DNA of 64,000 nt from Todiramphus chloris collaris (lineage: Eukaryota > Chordata > Aves > Coraciiformes > Alcedinidae): contig JANVCC010000174.1 of NCBI GenBank assembly GCA_025345505.1, positions 1,142,107 to 1,206,106 on the forward strand, in the 5' to 3' direction. Positions 12,780 to 24,940 of the stretch are shown here, piece after piece. Both the position numbers and the translations under genes were made by a program. The stretch's first letter is position 1, and the number at the start of each line of letters is the position of its first letter. The notes beneath the pieces were generated by a model, which made no database searches, was not told the origin of the DNA, and saw nothing but the letters and a program-made list of their open reading frames with translations.

Positions 12780-13140
12780 TAATTAACGAGCGCAAATACT
12801 AAGGGGGCCGCACGCCTTTCGTTCGTTGGTCTCAGACTTGTGTCTCTCCATTCGTCTCTTCTTGCTAAATTTTTCAGTGTTTTTAACATCAGACTGATGT
12901 TACGTATAATTACCAACTTTGCACCAAAATTATATTTGACATGGCTTGTGTGGGAAATTAGAGCATTTCAGAGACTACAAATTCACCTGGGAAGATGAGC
13001 CAGGCAAGACAAGGCAGCGCAGAGTGGAAGTAATTTGAATATTACATGTGCCCTCCTGAAAATGCCAAAATCATTTAAATTGCTAGAAAGGATATTTTCC
13101 CTAATTAGCTGTGTGTGCTGGAGGGTTCATAATAACGCAC
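12780..13140. promoter_or_regulatory. candidate conserved non-coding element
   Basis: About 360 bases of repeat-free, AT-rich sequence with multiple TAAT-type homeodomain cores: TTAATTAAC at its start, ATAATTACC near 12907 and CCCTAATTAGC near 13100. It ends just before a CTCF-like motif. It has the texture typical of vertebrate developmental enhancers. Conservation is inferred, not shown. Confidence 0.35.
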
Positions 13141-13183
13141 TGGATGGGGAAGAATGGACGGGCAGAATAGAGGCTGCCTGTGC

Positions 13184-13197
13184 ACCGCAGGGGGCAG
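13184..13197 (+). promoter_or_regulatory. CTCF-like motif
   Basis: ACCGCAGGGGGCAG, followed by TG, matches 12 of 14 positions of the CTCF core CCASYAGRKGGCRS. CTCF is the zinc-finger architectural protein that anchors chromatin loops and insulators. It lies close to the end of a candidate regulatory element. Occupancy cannot be judged from sequence. Confidence 0.45.
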
Positions 13198-13914
13198 TGA
13201 CGAACTGGCAGTGGGAAGAGTTTCCCCCTTTCTTCTCTGAGAGCATGAAGATAATTTCTCATCCCCGCAGCTGTTAACAATGATACCTCTCTTTCTAAAT
13301 GTAGAGAGAACGTGCCCAGTTCCCTGGTCATCCATGGTGTTAGCTACTGAGGGAAAGCAAGAGCGTGCTGTGCTGGCTGCGAGGCTGTGCTCTGCGCTCG
13401 GGTCCTTTGCTCTTTGCTGTTGCAGGAGGATCTAACAGCCTTATCCCTGCTCCTCTGACACTTCTTCAGCTTCACAGGGTCCCACAGATACAGGCTCCAT
13501 TCCCCTCACTTTGCTCTTCACTCCCTGGGGGCCCTGCTGGAATGTTCTCACTTCCTTCCAGGATTCCAGTGATAGCCCCAGTTAGGGCAAGCCAAGTCTG
13601 TCTCCCCCCACCCCTCTCTTTACATTACCCTGATGACTGGAGACCTGCTGGGGAGATGCACGCAGGGAGAGCAAGAGGCGGACACGCTCTCATGGATCTT
13701 CTCTCTTCCTGACATCGATTGTTTAAGCACTAAACCATTCGCTGACTCTCGTGACTCTAAATGATGTGGGGCTTTTTCGAGGTTTTCCTCCCCACAGCTA
13801 CAGAAACCACACCGGAGCGAGAGTCTCTCTAATGCGAGGGCTTCCACCCGTGACTCTGGAGTGAGGCTGCTGCTGGTTCCATCTCCTTTTCTGCCATCAC
13901 CGTTCCTGTGGTTT
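13198..13914. other. unassigned non-coding stretch
   Basis: No gene or named repeat is recognised. The region is moderately GC-rich with open frames on both strands at 13365-13712, and none resembles a known protein. Confidence 0.45.
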
Positions 13915-14040
13915 CTGCTTAGTTACATATTCATTTTTATAATGCAATTATCATCTTGTGGGATAAAGGAGGGGAAGACACCCTAATTAGCTGCTTAAAG
14001 CACTTCAGAACTGCATGTGTCCGTATCTTTAAAGGAGATG
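13915..14040. promoter_or_regulatory. candidate conserved non-coding element
   Basis: An AT-rich, repeat-free stretch containing ATTCATTTTTATAATGCAAT near 13928, CCCTAATTAGC near 13981 and TCTTTAAAGG near 14028. CCCTAATTAGC also occurs near 13100 in the previous candidate element, so the two share an 11-base homeodomain-type core about 880 bases apart. A functional role is inferred only. Confidence 0.3.
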
Positions 14041-17000
14041 GGGCTGCAGAATGGATGCTGTTGCACTGGGCTGCACGCTTCCAGCGTCGAGCGTTGCAGG
14101 CAGCAGGATTGTACCCGTGTCGTCTGATCGCTGCCGTGGCTGTGATTTCCCATTTAACTGTCCCAAGGTCCCATTCCCTGTCGCTGCCTTGCACCACAAG
14201 GCATCGTTTGCACCCTGGCAAAGCGAATGCAAATCGTTACCCTGTTGTGCAAGCGGGGAGTTTTGGCTTGGGAGCTTTTCAGAGCTGCTTTGTGTGGAAT
14301 GAACAACAACACGAATTTCAAGACAGGGTAGAAATGGGTTTTAAACTCTCCCACGTGCATTTGCCTGTCAGGGATCCTGAAGCACTCTAGGCCAGGTTCA
14401 GAGATAGAGATGTCTTATTCCCAATGAAATCAGAACTGGGCACCTATGTTGCCTGGGGGATCTGGCTCTTAACTGCATGGAAAGGCTGCTTTGTAACAGC
14501 AAGGAGGAATGTAAATATTGGCTGAGGATGCCAAAGCTAACACCTGCTTTTTGGGAAACTGCCCTGGCATCTTCAGTGGCCACAGAGTGGCTGGGCCTTG
14601 TGGTTAGGGTTTCAGCATGATCCTTGGCTTGCTTCCCTTAGAAAGATGAAGAGCTGAGTTGATTTGAGAACATTACTCCTGGATAGTTCATTGATTCCTT
14701 CACTTGCTTTCTGAGGACTGCAGGGAGGAGTGATGCTTGTAGTTTCCCAAAGCACACGTGTGCCAATTTGTCAACATCACAAGCCAGTAGCCTTTTCCAG
14801 GTGATGACTTTCCTGGAGGTTCAATACTAGGGCTCGGTATCGTTGCAGTTCCATGTGCCTGGTGGTGATGGTTATGTTCAGGAACGATGAAGAGTGATGT
14901 GCCTGGACAGGAAGGGAGGTGGCTCCAGGAAAACTTGAAAAACGAGAAGCATTGTTTTGTTTTAAATGCTGATTATTTTGTGTAACTTGGGCAACTGTTT
15001 ACTATTCTTGTTGTACAGGAGAGGAGGGAAGTGAGTGAGTAATGCACCCTGATGAATGACTTTCCTTTGCTCAAAGTGGTAGTTACACCCTCTGTCAGGC
15101 CCATTTTCATAGAGTCCGTGTCCTTGATATTACCTTGTGTCATCTTCCATATTCCTCTCATGCAACTTCACTTGCAGCGCAGGGTTTCAGGATTCCTCAG
15201 AGGGTTCTAGATCCTGGTGTGTGCTGTGGAAGCCGTCGCTGGCCATCCTGCAGGACAGCAGGGTGGGTATAATGACACGTGTGGCCCAAGCTGCCACCAA
15301 GAACATTAGGTAATGCTCTCCAGACAGATTCCATAATGCCTTCCCTACACGATGTAGCATCTCTTCTGGCTTACTTGCTGCAAAGAGCATGTGGAGATGA
15401 CAAGCATTTACTTGTGCTAGCGGAGCTGCCCTTACTACCCACGCAGATTCTCCAGGTTTTCTCCAAGTGCTTCTCCTCTCCAGCATCCTTTCCGTCGTCT
15501 CTTTTCTTGGCACTAGATGGTGCCAAGAACCCTCGTGCACTTGCAATGAGTATAAGGCCTCTACTTGCTTTGTACCTCAATGAGAAGATGCCTCTGGCTT
15601 GGTACGCAGGCTTTTCAGGAACTGTTTCCCCCAGGGGCTGTTTCCCAGATCTGCCTCTCAATCAAGGAAGAGATTTATGAAGTGGAAAGATGTCACAGAG
15701 AGGAGCTGGCATGAGGGGAGGGAGGGGAAGATTATCTCCTGGGTTGTGGGTAGAATTTTCACAAGCTGTACAATTCATGATTTCTTCTGTGGGATTTCCT
15801 TTCATTTTTCTTTGAGCAGTGTATTTTTTACTGAGAGGAAGGAGCCTGCAAGGGCTGTCCAAACAGGGGCACACTGAGCTCTTCTCTGAGCAACGCTGTG
15901 CTCTTCGGGTCTGACCTGCAGCCCTGTCCAGCAGCTAGCTCCATCACTGTGTCTGTGCTCTGATTTGCCACCCACTGCTCTCTCCCAAGGAGAGGATTCT
16001 AGCATGCATGCATCTTTTTCATCTGAGGAACTAGAATCCTCTAAAGCAGCCTGTAATCAGCAGCAGATTCCATAGACCTGTGCTTGTATAAACGATAAAC
16101 ACACTGCTGAGTCCCACATCATCTCCAGAGTCCTCGTTTTAAGAGAGACATCCTTATTTATTTTAGTGAAGCTGTTAAGCATTGTAACTCAGCTCATGTG
16201 CTGAGAAGAGAAACAAGTATCAAAGCTCGGCATGAAACCCAGCTTTAGATGTTCACTCCAGTCCTCAAGAGCAAGTCCTCCAGCACTGTGGAGCTCCTTA
16301 ATTCATCAGTTTCTGATGCATATTTGATGCTCAAGAGACTTCTAAACTTTGACTGTCAATAGCTCCTAGCTCCTGGAGCAGACCTTTCTTTTCCAGATGA
16401 TTTCAAATAAGTAAATAGAGCAAATTTTATGTTTTTAATTTATTTTTTTTAAGCACCTCTGGTTTTGCTCTGTGGTAGATGTAATCTGCAGGGTAACTGG
16501 GACAAGCTGACAGATGTGTATGTTGTGCTTTACTGTGACAGGCAGTTAGGTCATTGCATTTTTACTTCTTGTTTTTCCTAATCTTGTTCCATTCCTGAAC
16601 TTTCTTGTCTTTTATTTATTTTCTGCCTTTCTTACCCACCTCTTCCCAGCCCTCTGGCCAATCTGCCTCTCCTGGCCTCGTTCCCTGTCCTGCAAGAGCC
16701 AGGCCCTTCAGGCCCCCAGCAGTCACATCCTCTTGCCATCACCCCGGCAGCAGACTGTGGCAGTGCCGCGTTCGCGTGCCCGCGTTGGGACAAAACCAGA
16801 TAGGGAAACGGGGATCGAGCACCCCTGAGGCCTTCAGAGCATCACGGGATGAGAGGGAAAAGCTATGCTGGGTTGTTTTTTTTTCCTTTACAGAGCAGGA
16901 TCCAGCTGTTCTGTGGGGTGTTGGATCCATCTGTCTGCTGAAATATTTAGCGGGGATATTTTTTTTCTATTGAAAATCCCTTCGTTCCCCCAAGGGATTT

Positions 17001-17994
17001 CCCCTTGCACTGCTGCTTCCTTGCATCTCACCTACACTTCCCGCTGTGCACGCTGTTCTTTGCGCTCCTGAATTTAGTGACTGCTCTGGGAAGCAGGAAT
17101 GGCTCTAGAAACTTCCTCAGAGGAAAGGAGTCCTCTCTTCCCGGTGAACACCAGTGGTGCAACTGGGAAGCTGAAGAAGGCAGGTGGGGCTGGCTGTGTG
17201 GGGTTGGAAAGCAGGACAGCAATAGGGTGCAGCTAACGTAAGGCAGGAAAGCGACCCACTGAACATGGGGCAGTCTCTCCTGGAACCTGATTCGGATACA
17301 TAAGCCCTGTGAGAAGGCAAATATTCGATTCGAACACCCAGTATGGAGGGAAAGGAGTTTGTCAAGTGGAGTCTGTGAGAGGGAGAGCGTTTGCTGCAGC
17401 AGGACCCTCCCCAGGAGGCCCACCGAGCAAGGCAGATGGCATGGGCATTGTGTACCTCTGTGCCAGGCAGTTCCTATAAAGCTCATTTGTTTGTATTATA
17501 GCAGTGACAGAAGCTGGCTGCTGGATTTAGAGGCTGAGGTTTAGGTGTGCTGTGCAGAGACAGAGCTAACTCTGAGAAAGCAGGAGTCAACAGAGATGAG
17601 GCAAGCACAACAGAAAAGTAATGGGTGAAAGGTGCTGGCTGGAGAGCGTGACTCCTTATTTCTACTCTTTCTTTGCTCTCTCCCTTCTCTTTCCCTCCTA
17701 AAATGTGCACAAATGTACAAACTCCATTTTCTGTACTAGTCATCCAAAAGTATGGAGCTTATTTCCCTAAATATCTTCTCTAGAGTTGGAGTAAATTCCC
17801 CCCCAACCTAAAAACTGACCCCATGATTTCTCTGAACGAGCTCCCACAGCCACCTTGTAATGAGAACAGTGGTAAACTGCTGAGGAGTCCTTTGTGGTAC
17901 CTGTTCCATCAGCTACTCTAATACCTTTTTGATTATCTCAGTGGACACAGATATAAATGCTGTGCCTTGGATCCCTCACTTGCAAGCTATCTCC
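14041..17994. other. unassigned non-coding stretch with isolated factor motifs
   Basis: No gene or mobile element is recognised across nearly 4 kb. An octamer-type ATGCAAAT lies at 14227-14234. A perfect NF1-type palindrome lies at 15506-15527 and is listed separately. A T-rich run occurs at 16433-16451. Frames up to 152 codons (17028-17486, minus) show no family features. Confidence 0.45.
15506..15527. promoter_or_regulatory. perfect NF1-type palindrome
   Basis: CTTGGCAC (15506-15513), a six-base spacer TAGATG, and GTGCCAAG (15520-15527) form perfect 8-base arms. It resembles the NFI dimer site TTGGC-N5-GCCAA, with longer arms and slightly different spacing. The centre also gives a weak CTCF-like match (CACTAGATGG). 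Confidence 0.4.
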
Positions 17995-18014
17995 TTTTTT
18001 TTTTTTTTTTTTTT
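17995..18014. repeat. poly(T) tract, 20 bases
   Basis: Twenty consecutive T. On the minus strand it reads as poly(A), but I recognise no retroposed body beside it. Confidence 0.95.
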
Positions 18015-21000
18015 GCATTTTCTTTTTAAAATAAAAATGACTGCTGATGTTTATGCCCCTGTAATACATTATGTATTATTTTGTTTTAAGCGCTGCCTTT
18101 TGCATCCTGACAGTAACAATAAAATGTGAGTATGGGATTCCTAATACAGACAGACTAATGTTTCCATTGCTAGCCTTCCCTATCTCTTCTTTTTTTCTTT
18201 CTGCTCTCTAAGCACTTTTCTAAAGGCTCCTTTTATATTCCTAATAAAATTAGAGCAAAATACATCGATTTACTGGAAAAGAGGGTTTGGTTTTTTTTTT
18301 CCTTGGTGATAGCACTTTCTTCACCACCCCCCTCTTTAAAATGCTAGTGAATATTCCACATCAGACACTTCCAATTTCTTCTTGGGGTTTTCTTATCAGT
18401 TCCCCAATGAATTATTTTTTTTCTTGGCTCTGAGAATATTCTGCTTGTTGCCCCAACTGCATATCAGTTTGTCTACGCTGATCTTCTGAGGCAATTATCT
18501 TTCATTAATGCATTTTAGTCATATCTCCAAATACCAGTAAATGGATGGTCTGTACATACTGGGAACTGATCTGGATGGGACCTTTTCACTTTTCCATCTA
18601 TAGATTGCCCAATCCATATCCTGATGTCTGACTTCCAGTTTAGGGTAATGGATGCCCCCTTGCCCCTCTCCTGCTGTTGCCGCTTAATCCACGTTGAGCC
18701 AGCTGCAAAATGAGCCAGATCAAGCTTGCTGGTGGTGGTTTGCTGATGTAGATGATCTTACCTGAGAAATCACTCCTGTTGTGCTCATACTGCTCAAGGC
18801 TCTACATTGTGCAGCGGATTCTTTTTCACCTATTGAGGTTTGGGTAGGGTTTTTTTTTGAGCTCTCTCACAGTAGCCTGCATGTAGTTACAATGAGGGGA
18901 GGGAACAATCAAAGCCCATCGAGTTTGCTCATACTTTTCAGCACTGGAAAGCTTTCAGAACCCGTCTCTGTGCTTTGGGGATTTTAAATTTCCGAGATAT
19001 TCACTTAGTTATGGAATAGGCTAAAATCTGTCATGCTGATTTAATGAGAGAATAGGGGAGGGAGGAGACAGACACACAAAAAAAAGCAATTTTCCTTGTA
19101 ACAGTTGTGTTAAAATATTGATACAGATGCATAGTGGAGAAACTTAACGAGTTGTTAGTGTTAGAAATAATGCCAGCATTAGACATCTCTTGTGTGCAGA
19201 GTTTCCAAAATGGTGCTCAGTATTTCTGGGAAAGATCTCCTGAGAAATGTGGAATTGCTGGACCCAGGTCAGACCAGTGACACTTCAGTCTGGTGTCTTC
19301 TCCCAAGGGATCTAAGCTGTCCTGTCCTTAGCCACAGAAGGTAGCACTGCTGGAAGCCATAGTATGGTGAAGACCTGACTATTTTTACCAAAAGCTTAGA
19401 CGAAGACTGGGTGTGCTGAATCTTCCTGAGTGTCATTTCTACTCCATCTCTTACCAAGGATGTATTTAGAGCTCGGAACCAAGATCCCATGGTTAAGGCA
19501 GTGTGCTGGCACACGAGCCAGTCTTGATTCCAGACCCTGTTGCAAGCTTTATGTCCCTTGAGCACATCACTAGTTCTGTGCATTAGACTTACCATGCATG
19601 GTCTTTTTCCTTTTCCTCCACCTAGCACCCTTTGGTTCTGCAGGGCTGCAAACACGATAGAAAGGGAGAAGTCATCTTAAACATTTTTACTGGTTTTCAG
19701 TACTGTGGTTCTCTGATTCTGATCAAAGCTTCAGCTTCTGAGCTCCAGACACTGTTGGTGCTTGGGTTCCTTGTGGAACCTAGAGCTCTCAGACATTTCA
19801 GATGGTAAGCTTTCCTTGGGGCTCTGTGGTCCCTGGAATCCCACAGCTTCACTTTGGGTTTAACAAAGAGATGACACAATGTGGATGGATGTGGTAATAG
19901 AAACTTCAGAGTGATTCACACAAGATTTTCCAATGCTGTTCCATAGTCCTTGGGGTCTTCCACTGGTCCTTACTCCTGGAAAAGTCACCAAATAAAACCA
20001 TTCTGCAGAGTATAAACCAAGTCAAACTGGGTGTGCTGGGCTCTGTTAATGCAGACCTCTATCCAGCAGAGACGCAGCTGAGACCACTAAATCTGAGCAT
20101 TCCTTTTAAGATGAAAATGAGAAAGGAATTAATTTTAATGAGTGATGTTTTTGCTGCTGCTTGCCCTGTCGTGTGTGGCCTCTGTGTAGGCAGTGTGATC
20201 TGCCATCATGTCAGTGCTCTGTGATCAAACCCCTTCCAAGAGGGGATACTTTACGTGGGTTTCTGTGTCAATCCCAGTCCCTGAAGAATGTTGCCAATCC
20301 ATTAAGAGCCTGGCAGACTGTACTGGGAAATGCTAGCAAGAGCAGAGACGAGAGAGGCAAGCCTGAGAATAAGGAGGAAAGAAAGATTAATCTGAGCAGA
20401 AATTCTGCATCCAAAAAGGACTTTGAGGGATGTATTGTCTTTGGCTTGTACTTTGCAGATTGTTGTTCACTCTGCTTAAAGGGCTTACCATGAGGACTTC
20501 CTAGCAGAGAAGATTTCCTTTGAGGCTGCAGCACCAGTCCTGTACTGTGTGGTTGGCTTGGCATCCCTGGCTCTTGCTTACCAGCACCTGGTGTTTGAGA
20601 CCTGAGAAAACTAGGAGTGTGCTCGACCGTGCTCCTTGACAATTCCCTTCAGCTGGAATGCTTGAGCCTCTGAGGTGCTAACCCTTTGAATATCTGCCCT
20701 TGGTATTAGTGAAGGCTGTACAGCTCTGCAGTGGGTTCAGTATTGGTTCCTCTTCATGACTGGAAATTACAGACAAAAATGAATGTTTCTTTGATCCGAT
20801 AATTTCCTCTTTTTTTTTTGTCTCAGTCTCTGTGGAGAGCAGTGACTGGGAAAAGCCTGCTGCCATGGCATCCATCACTGCCCCTTCTGGGCTTCTGGCA
20901 GTGGAGGGGAATGACAGCTGCTTTCTCTTATTTGTCTTATTTTAACTGGTCTGATATCCCAAGCAGAAAGGACAGCCCTTTCCGCTGGGAGCGATGCCAG

Positions 21001-22186
21001 GATGGGAGTGGTTTGTACTAGAGAAGGACGGTGGGGTGGATGACTGTCTTCTGCAGACTGCATAGGAGTTTGAAGCAAGGCTGGACTCAAAGGAGGACGC
21101 ACAGGAGAGCGTGTGGAGGGCTCAGTCCAGATTCCTGCCAATAGCAGATAAATCTCCCAAACTCTTCTCACGTTTGAAATGAATTGGCGGGGGAGGAAGA
21201 GCTGTAGCTTTTCATATATGTCACTCTTCTGTAGGTAGATCTGCACAAGCCCCTCCTCTGTGTCCCCTTTTGTCAAGGCTTTAGTCTGAGCTATTTCTTT
21301 TCCCCTATCCATTACCAAAAATGGAATCTCTGCTCATTTATGCAGGAGGGAGCAATAGCTCCGTGGAGTACCCACCGGGTCTCTGTGGGTGGCAATGGTG
21401 ATAGAGCAGCATCGTCGGAGTTGAGATGGCAAGGAGTTAGTGAAGCAGGAGGATTGCGGCAGCGTAACTTAAGTGATTGTGGGTTGATGAGTGGCACCAA
21501 GTGCCAAGCTTTCCAAAGCTGTCTTCCTCTTTCCTGGGGAAGTGACAGCTTGATCACTAAGTGTCCTGCTTGAGATACCAACACCTTCAAAAGGAAGCAT
21601 GCAAAATATAGGAAGCGTTTTCAAGAGGACAGAAGATGATTTTCTAGGCAGTTTCCCCATCTTTGCACCCTGTGGAGTGAAAGCTGATTGAGGTACCTGC
21701 CATCGTTTAGCAACAGTCCCCCATCCTGTTTCCATTCTCTTGGCTGGCATTGCTTTTATGGAGGGATGTGGGGCATCCTCTCCTACCAGACCTACCAGCC
21801 CATCTGGGCACAGCTTACCACTGGAATTGTCAAATGAGAATATTTGCGACCGGTGCTGCCTTCTGGGATCCCAGTGCAACCGTCCCAGCACTGCTGAGCG
21901 GGAAGGGAGCCGTGGGTTCTTGGTAGTGATGGATTTGGTCCTTTGCTGGCTGGGACCCTGGCTGCACCCTGTGCTTGTGGGCAGTTCTTTCTGCCAGCTT
22001 CCCTCCGGAGCACCAAAGTGCCCCCACAAACCACACTCCTGGAGCTCTCCATTCAGGTTTGTCTCTCTTCAAATCCCAGTTTGCCTGGTCCCTGAAGCGG
22101 GCTCGGAGAGCAATCAAAGCCACTGCAGTGCAATTTCCGACAGAATTTCCTTCCTATTTCTGAGTGTGTGTGTATTTACGTGTTTC
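18015..22186. other. unassigned non-coding stretch
   Basis: About 4.2 kb without a recognisable gene, RNA or mobile element. Short T runs occur near 18290, 18850 and 20810. At 21469-22228 open frames are present on both strands (186 codons minus, 162 plus). They overlap each other and have no domain features, so I treat them as chance frames in stop-poor DNA. Confidence 0.45.
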
Positions 22187-22199
22187 AAAAAAAAAAAAA
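22187..22199. repeat. poly(A) tract, 13 bases
   Basis: Thirteen consecutive A at the upstream edge of a long AT-rich candidate regulatory element, preceded by a short TG run at about 22164-22172. Confidence 0.9.
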
Positions 22200-22239
22200 G
22201 ACCAAAACATTTTGGTTTTGTGCACTAAGCACTTTTGAG

Positions 22240-23040
22240 GGCGATATGGGGCCCTGTAATACGGAGGTTTATAACCTCCTCAGCTAATGCTCTCTGACAC
22301 TCTGTTTTGATATCATTACTACATTATACTCACAATTTTTGAGTGAAAAAATACAGTACTTAGAAAGTCGAAATTCATAAATAAATTCATGTCAAACCGC
22401 ACTTAATATTGATTTTGTTAGTGTTCAGATTCAATAATAAGGTACTGCGTGCATGAATATTTAAATATAATCATCATTTCTGCATCTCCTAATGGCCTCT
22501 GCTCTTCTACACTCAATTTAAACACAATTTAAAAACTATAATGTATTGAAAAATACTAGGATTTAGCAATAAATCACCATTGGGATACTCCAAGCCTTTT
22601 ATAGGATGGCTCAATATCTGCTTCTCAAGGGACAGCACAATTAGATTCATGTTTTTAAACTTCTCAATTATCCATATACCATAATTTTATGTGAAAGTTT
22701 GTTTCTCTTCCTCCCCCCTCCACCCTTGCTCCCCCTCCTCGCCCCCCACCAGATACTCTCCCAGTAGGAAGCGGAGAAATCGCTAAGTGTTCTCTTAGCT
22801 GGGTTAGTATAGTAAAAAGGAGTCAAAGGTCACAGTCCTCAAACTGAATTAAATCCAGAGGCTGTCAGGGAAAGCAGAACGCTGACTCACTTAATCACAT
22901 TATTTGGGGAAAAATCTAGGGGGAGGAAAGAGATAAAATGACTCAAAATGAACTCGCCAAGGAGGAAGCGGAGTTTTTATATTTATTTAAAAAGCAATAT
23001 TCGTCTTTATCAAATAGACGCAGGGTGGTTCGATGAGGAT
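22240..23040. promoter_or_regulatory. long candidate enhancer/conserved non-coding element
   Basis: About 800 bases of largely repeat-free sequence, strongly AT-rich from 22270 to 22700 and again around 22970-23020. The first part has many homeodomain and MEF2/FOX-like AT motifs. The second part has a DR1-type nuclear receptor element GAGTCAAAGGTCA at 22820-22832 (11 of 13 positions of AGGTCA-A-AGGTCA) and two perfect AP-1 sites TGACTCA at 22883-22889 and 22939-22945. A C-rich quadruplex-type tract sits between the two parts. The texture is that of a tissue enhancer. No expression or conservation evidence is available here. Confidence 0.4.
22713..22747 (-). other. G-quadruplex-capable tract on the minus strand
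   Basis: The plus strand has C runs at 22713-22718, 22723-22725, 22731-22735 and 22742-22747. On the minus strand these give four runs of at least three G separated by loops of 6, 5 and 4 bases, matching the standard quadruplex pattern. It lies inside the 22.2-23.0 kb candidate enhancer. Confidence 0.6.
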
Positions 23041-23217
23041 GGAGCTGGCTGGACACCCGCGCAGTCGCAGGCAGGAGAGCTCTGCCGAGCCGCTTTCTCT
23101 TTAGCAGGACCCGTGAGGGGAGGATGCGGTGCCCTCTGTTCCTTCAGTGCCAGGCGGGGTTATTCACTGGTAGGGGGGGCTCTGTAGTGCTGGTCGCTAA
23201 CCCATCTGAAAACCACA

Positions 23218-23345
23218 CCCTCTGAGGTAGGTCGTTATCGTTATCCTCACTTTGCAGATGGGGAAACTGAGGCACCGGTGGGTGAATTAATTATGGCGGA
23301 GCCATAGCGGCAGAGCTGGGAGCTGGCCCTTGGGTGTCTAATGGT
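23218..23345 (-). mobile_element. MIR-family SINE, antisense, degraded
   Basis: The run TTTGCAGATGGGGAAACTGA followed by GGCAC at 23251-23275 is the antisense MIR core in good condition. GAGGTAGGTCGTTATCGTTA just upstream matches the antisense of the 'taataatgatacctacctc' part. GGCAGAGCTGGGAGCTGGCC at 23309-23328 matches the tRNA-side region. The element is inactive. A candidate enhancer ends about 180 bases upstream. Confidence 0.85.
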
Positions 23346-24499
23346 AGGTAGACCGTGTGCCAAAGCTCTACGTCCATCATCTCTGTCCCACCAGCATCCT
23401 CAGAGCCTGTGACAGAGAGGGAGATAAGGATCTAGCATCGGAATCTGAAATAATAGTGCTACCGTCTGCCGAGAGCGGCGGATCTCGATGGCGTTGGTGT
23501 GGTAGTGACCCCGCCGGCGCTGCGAGCCGCTTGCTCCGGTTTGGTTGGACGTGTTGTTGGCAGATATGAGGAGATGGTCACTAGGTGAAGAAGAGGAGTG
23601 GCAGTGGTGTCAGATGGAGAGGACACGGTTGTATCGCTCGGTGATGCTGGTAGTGTCACAGAGCGCTCTTGCTACACTACATGAACCACCGTCTGGGGCC
23701 GGGAGTTGCAGTTGGCAAGGGGTCAGTGTGCTGTGGCTACTGGCAAGCTGGTGGCAGAGGGAGCACAGAGGTGTGCTGATGGGAGCAGCGACTGATAACC
23801 TTTGTGGCTCCTAACCCAGTGTCCAGAACTCCTTCGGGCCACACCATACCTGACTGGGGGTTCACTGATATTCTGTGTCTCACCTAAATTCATTAGAACT
23901 GCTTTCTAAAGAAGCTTACTGCGTGGCACTGGAATGGGTTTATCTCATTCACCGGGCAAAGCATCAACTCCTGCTGCCTCGGGGTCACAAGCTAAGCTCT
24001 GAAGTCCTATGAGTGGATAAACCAGAAGAAATCAATGGTAGAAAAGTCTAAGCAAGATACCAGTAATGTAGCTGTCTTGCGTGCCAGGCTGCTGTGATGT
24101 GGAGGCCTGCCCATTTGTTGCCCTGGGAGGGGAGGACAGGCAGCCCTTACCAGGCAGGGACCGCTTTCAGCTCTCCTCTGATGGTTCTAGAGCTCCCTTG
24201 TCTTGCTTCTACATTGGTCTGAAAACTGTTTGTAATCTTGATACCACGTATTGTCTCTTTAACAGCAAGAGAAGGAAAGGATAACAGATTGCTCTTTAAG
24301 AAACAGGGAGGGGAACACTTATGACAATTATGTGGGTGCTTCCAGAGTTTTGAGGATTTTTTTTTTCTATAAATAACTGCGAGCTTCTTCAAAGTGTGAA
24401 ACAGTAGAAACAAAATCTTAACCTGAAGGGAGCGGCGTATGGCAAATGTAGCTCATCACAGGGATTTCAGGAGGTTTTCTGCGGATCCCTCCTTCAAAT
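23346..24499. other. unassigned stretch with small CpG cluster
   Basis: No gene is recognised. A short CpG-dense patch lies at 23455-23560 (GCCGAGAGCGGCGGATCTCG and following CCGCCGGCGCTGCGAGCCGC), surrounded by TGG/TGGTAG-type repeats. It may be a small unmethylated patch or the remains of an island. Confidence 0.45.
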
Positions 24500-24858
24500 A
24501 CATAGAGACAGTGCCGGGAAGGGTCTGAGCGCTGGGGGACGAGCGCTGGCACTGTGGAGGCACCGCTGCCATCCCGCACTCAGCTCACTGGGAGCTGGGG
24601 GCCGATGCAAATCTCCTGTGCTGCAGACGGAGGGGCAAATTCCAGGAGAGCCCCAGCAGCTCTCGGAGCTGAGCGGGGCTACCGGGTAGCCAGGGGAAAA
24701 ACTGGCGGCGAGAAATACTGAAGCATTCGCCTGCTCTCAGACTCTGCTTAGCAGCCACAGGGGATACAGCGGCGGGGATCTGCCCTCCTGCCCTTCCGCT
24801 TCTTTCTCGGTGTCCTCGACATCCCCGCCGCCGCCCACTATGTAAACCTGCGGGGCTG

Positions 24859-24914
24859 TGCGGGGGGAGCGGGAGCGGCCCCGGGATGCGGGGGGAGCGG
24901 GAGCGGCCCCGGGA
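24859..24914. repeat. tandem repeat, 28-bp unit, two perfect copies plus a partial
   Basis: Two identical 28-base units at 24859-24886 and 24887-24914, both starting TGCGGGGGGAGCGGGAGCGG. A third starts at 24915 and diverges after about nine bases. This GC-rich minisatellite inside the CpG island has G runs on the plus strand and may be length-variable. Confidence 0.95.
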
Positions 24915-24926
24915 TGCGGGGGAAAT

Positions 24927-24940
24927 CCCGCAGGGGGCGC
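24927..24940 (+). promoter_or_regulatory. CTCF-like motif in CpG island
   Basis: CCCGCAGGGGGCGC matches 13 of 14 positions of CCASYAGRKGGCRS. It sits immediately after the 28-bp tandem repeat. Its orientation is the same as the other two strong candidates, at 13184 and 42116. Confidence 0.5.

Noticed and set aside
21469-22029. 186-codon minus-strand frame
   Set aside because: No domain, and a plus-strand frame of 162 codons overlaps it. It is best explained by locally low stop density.
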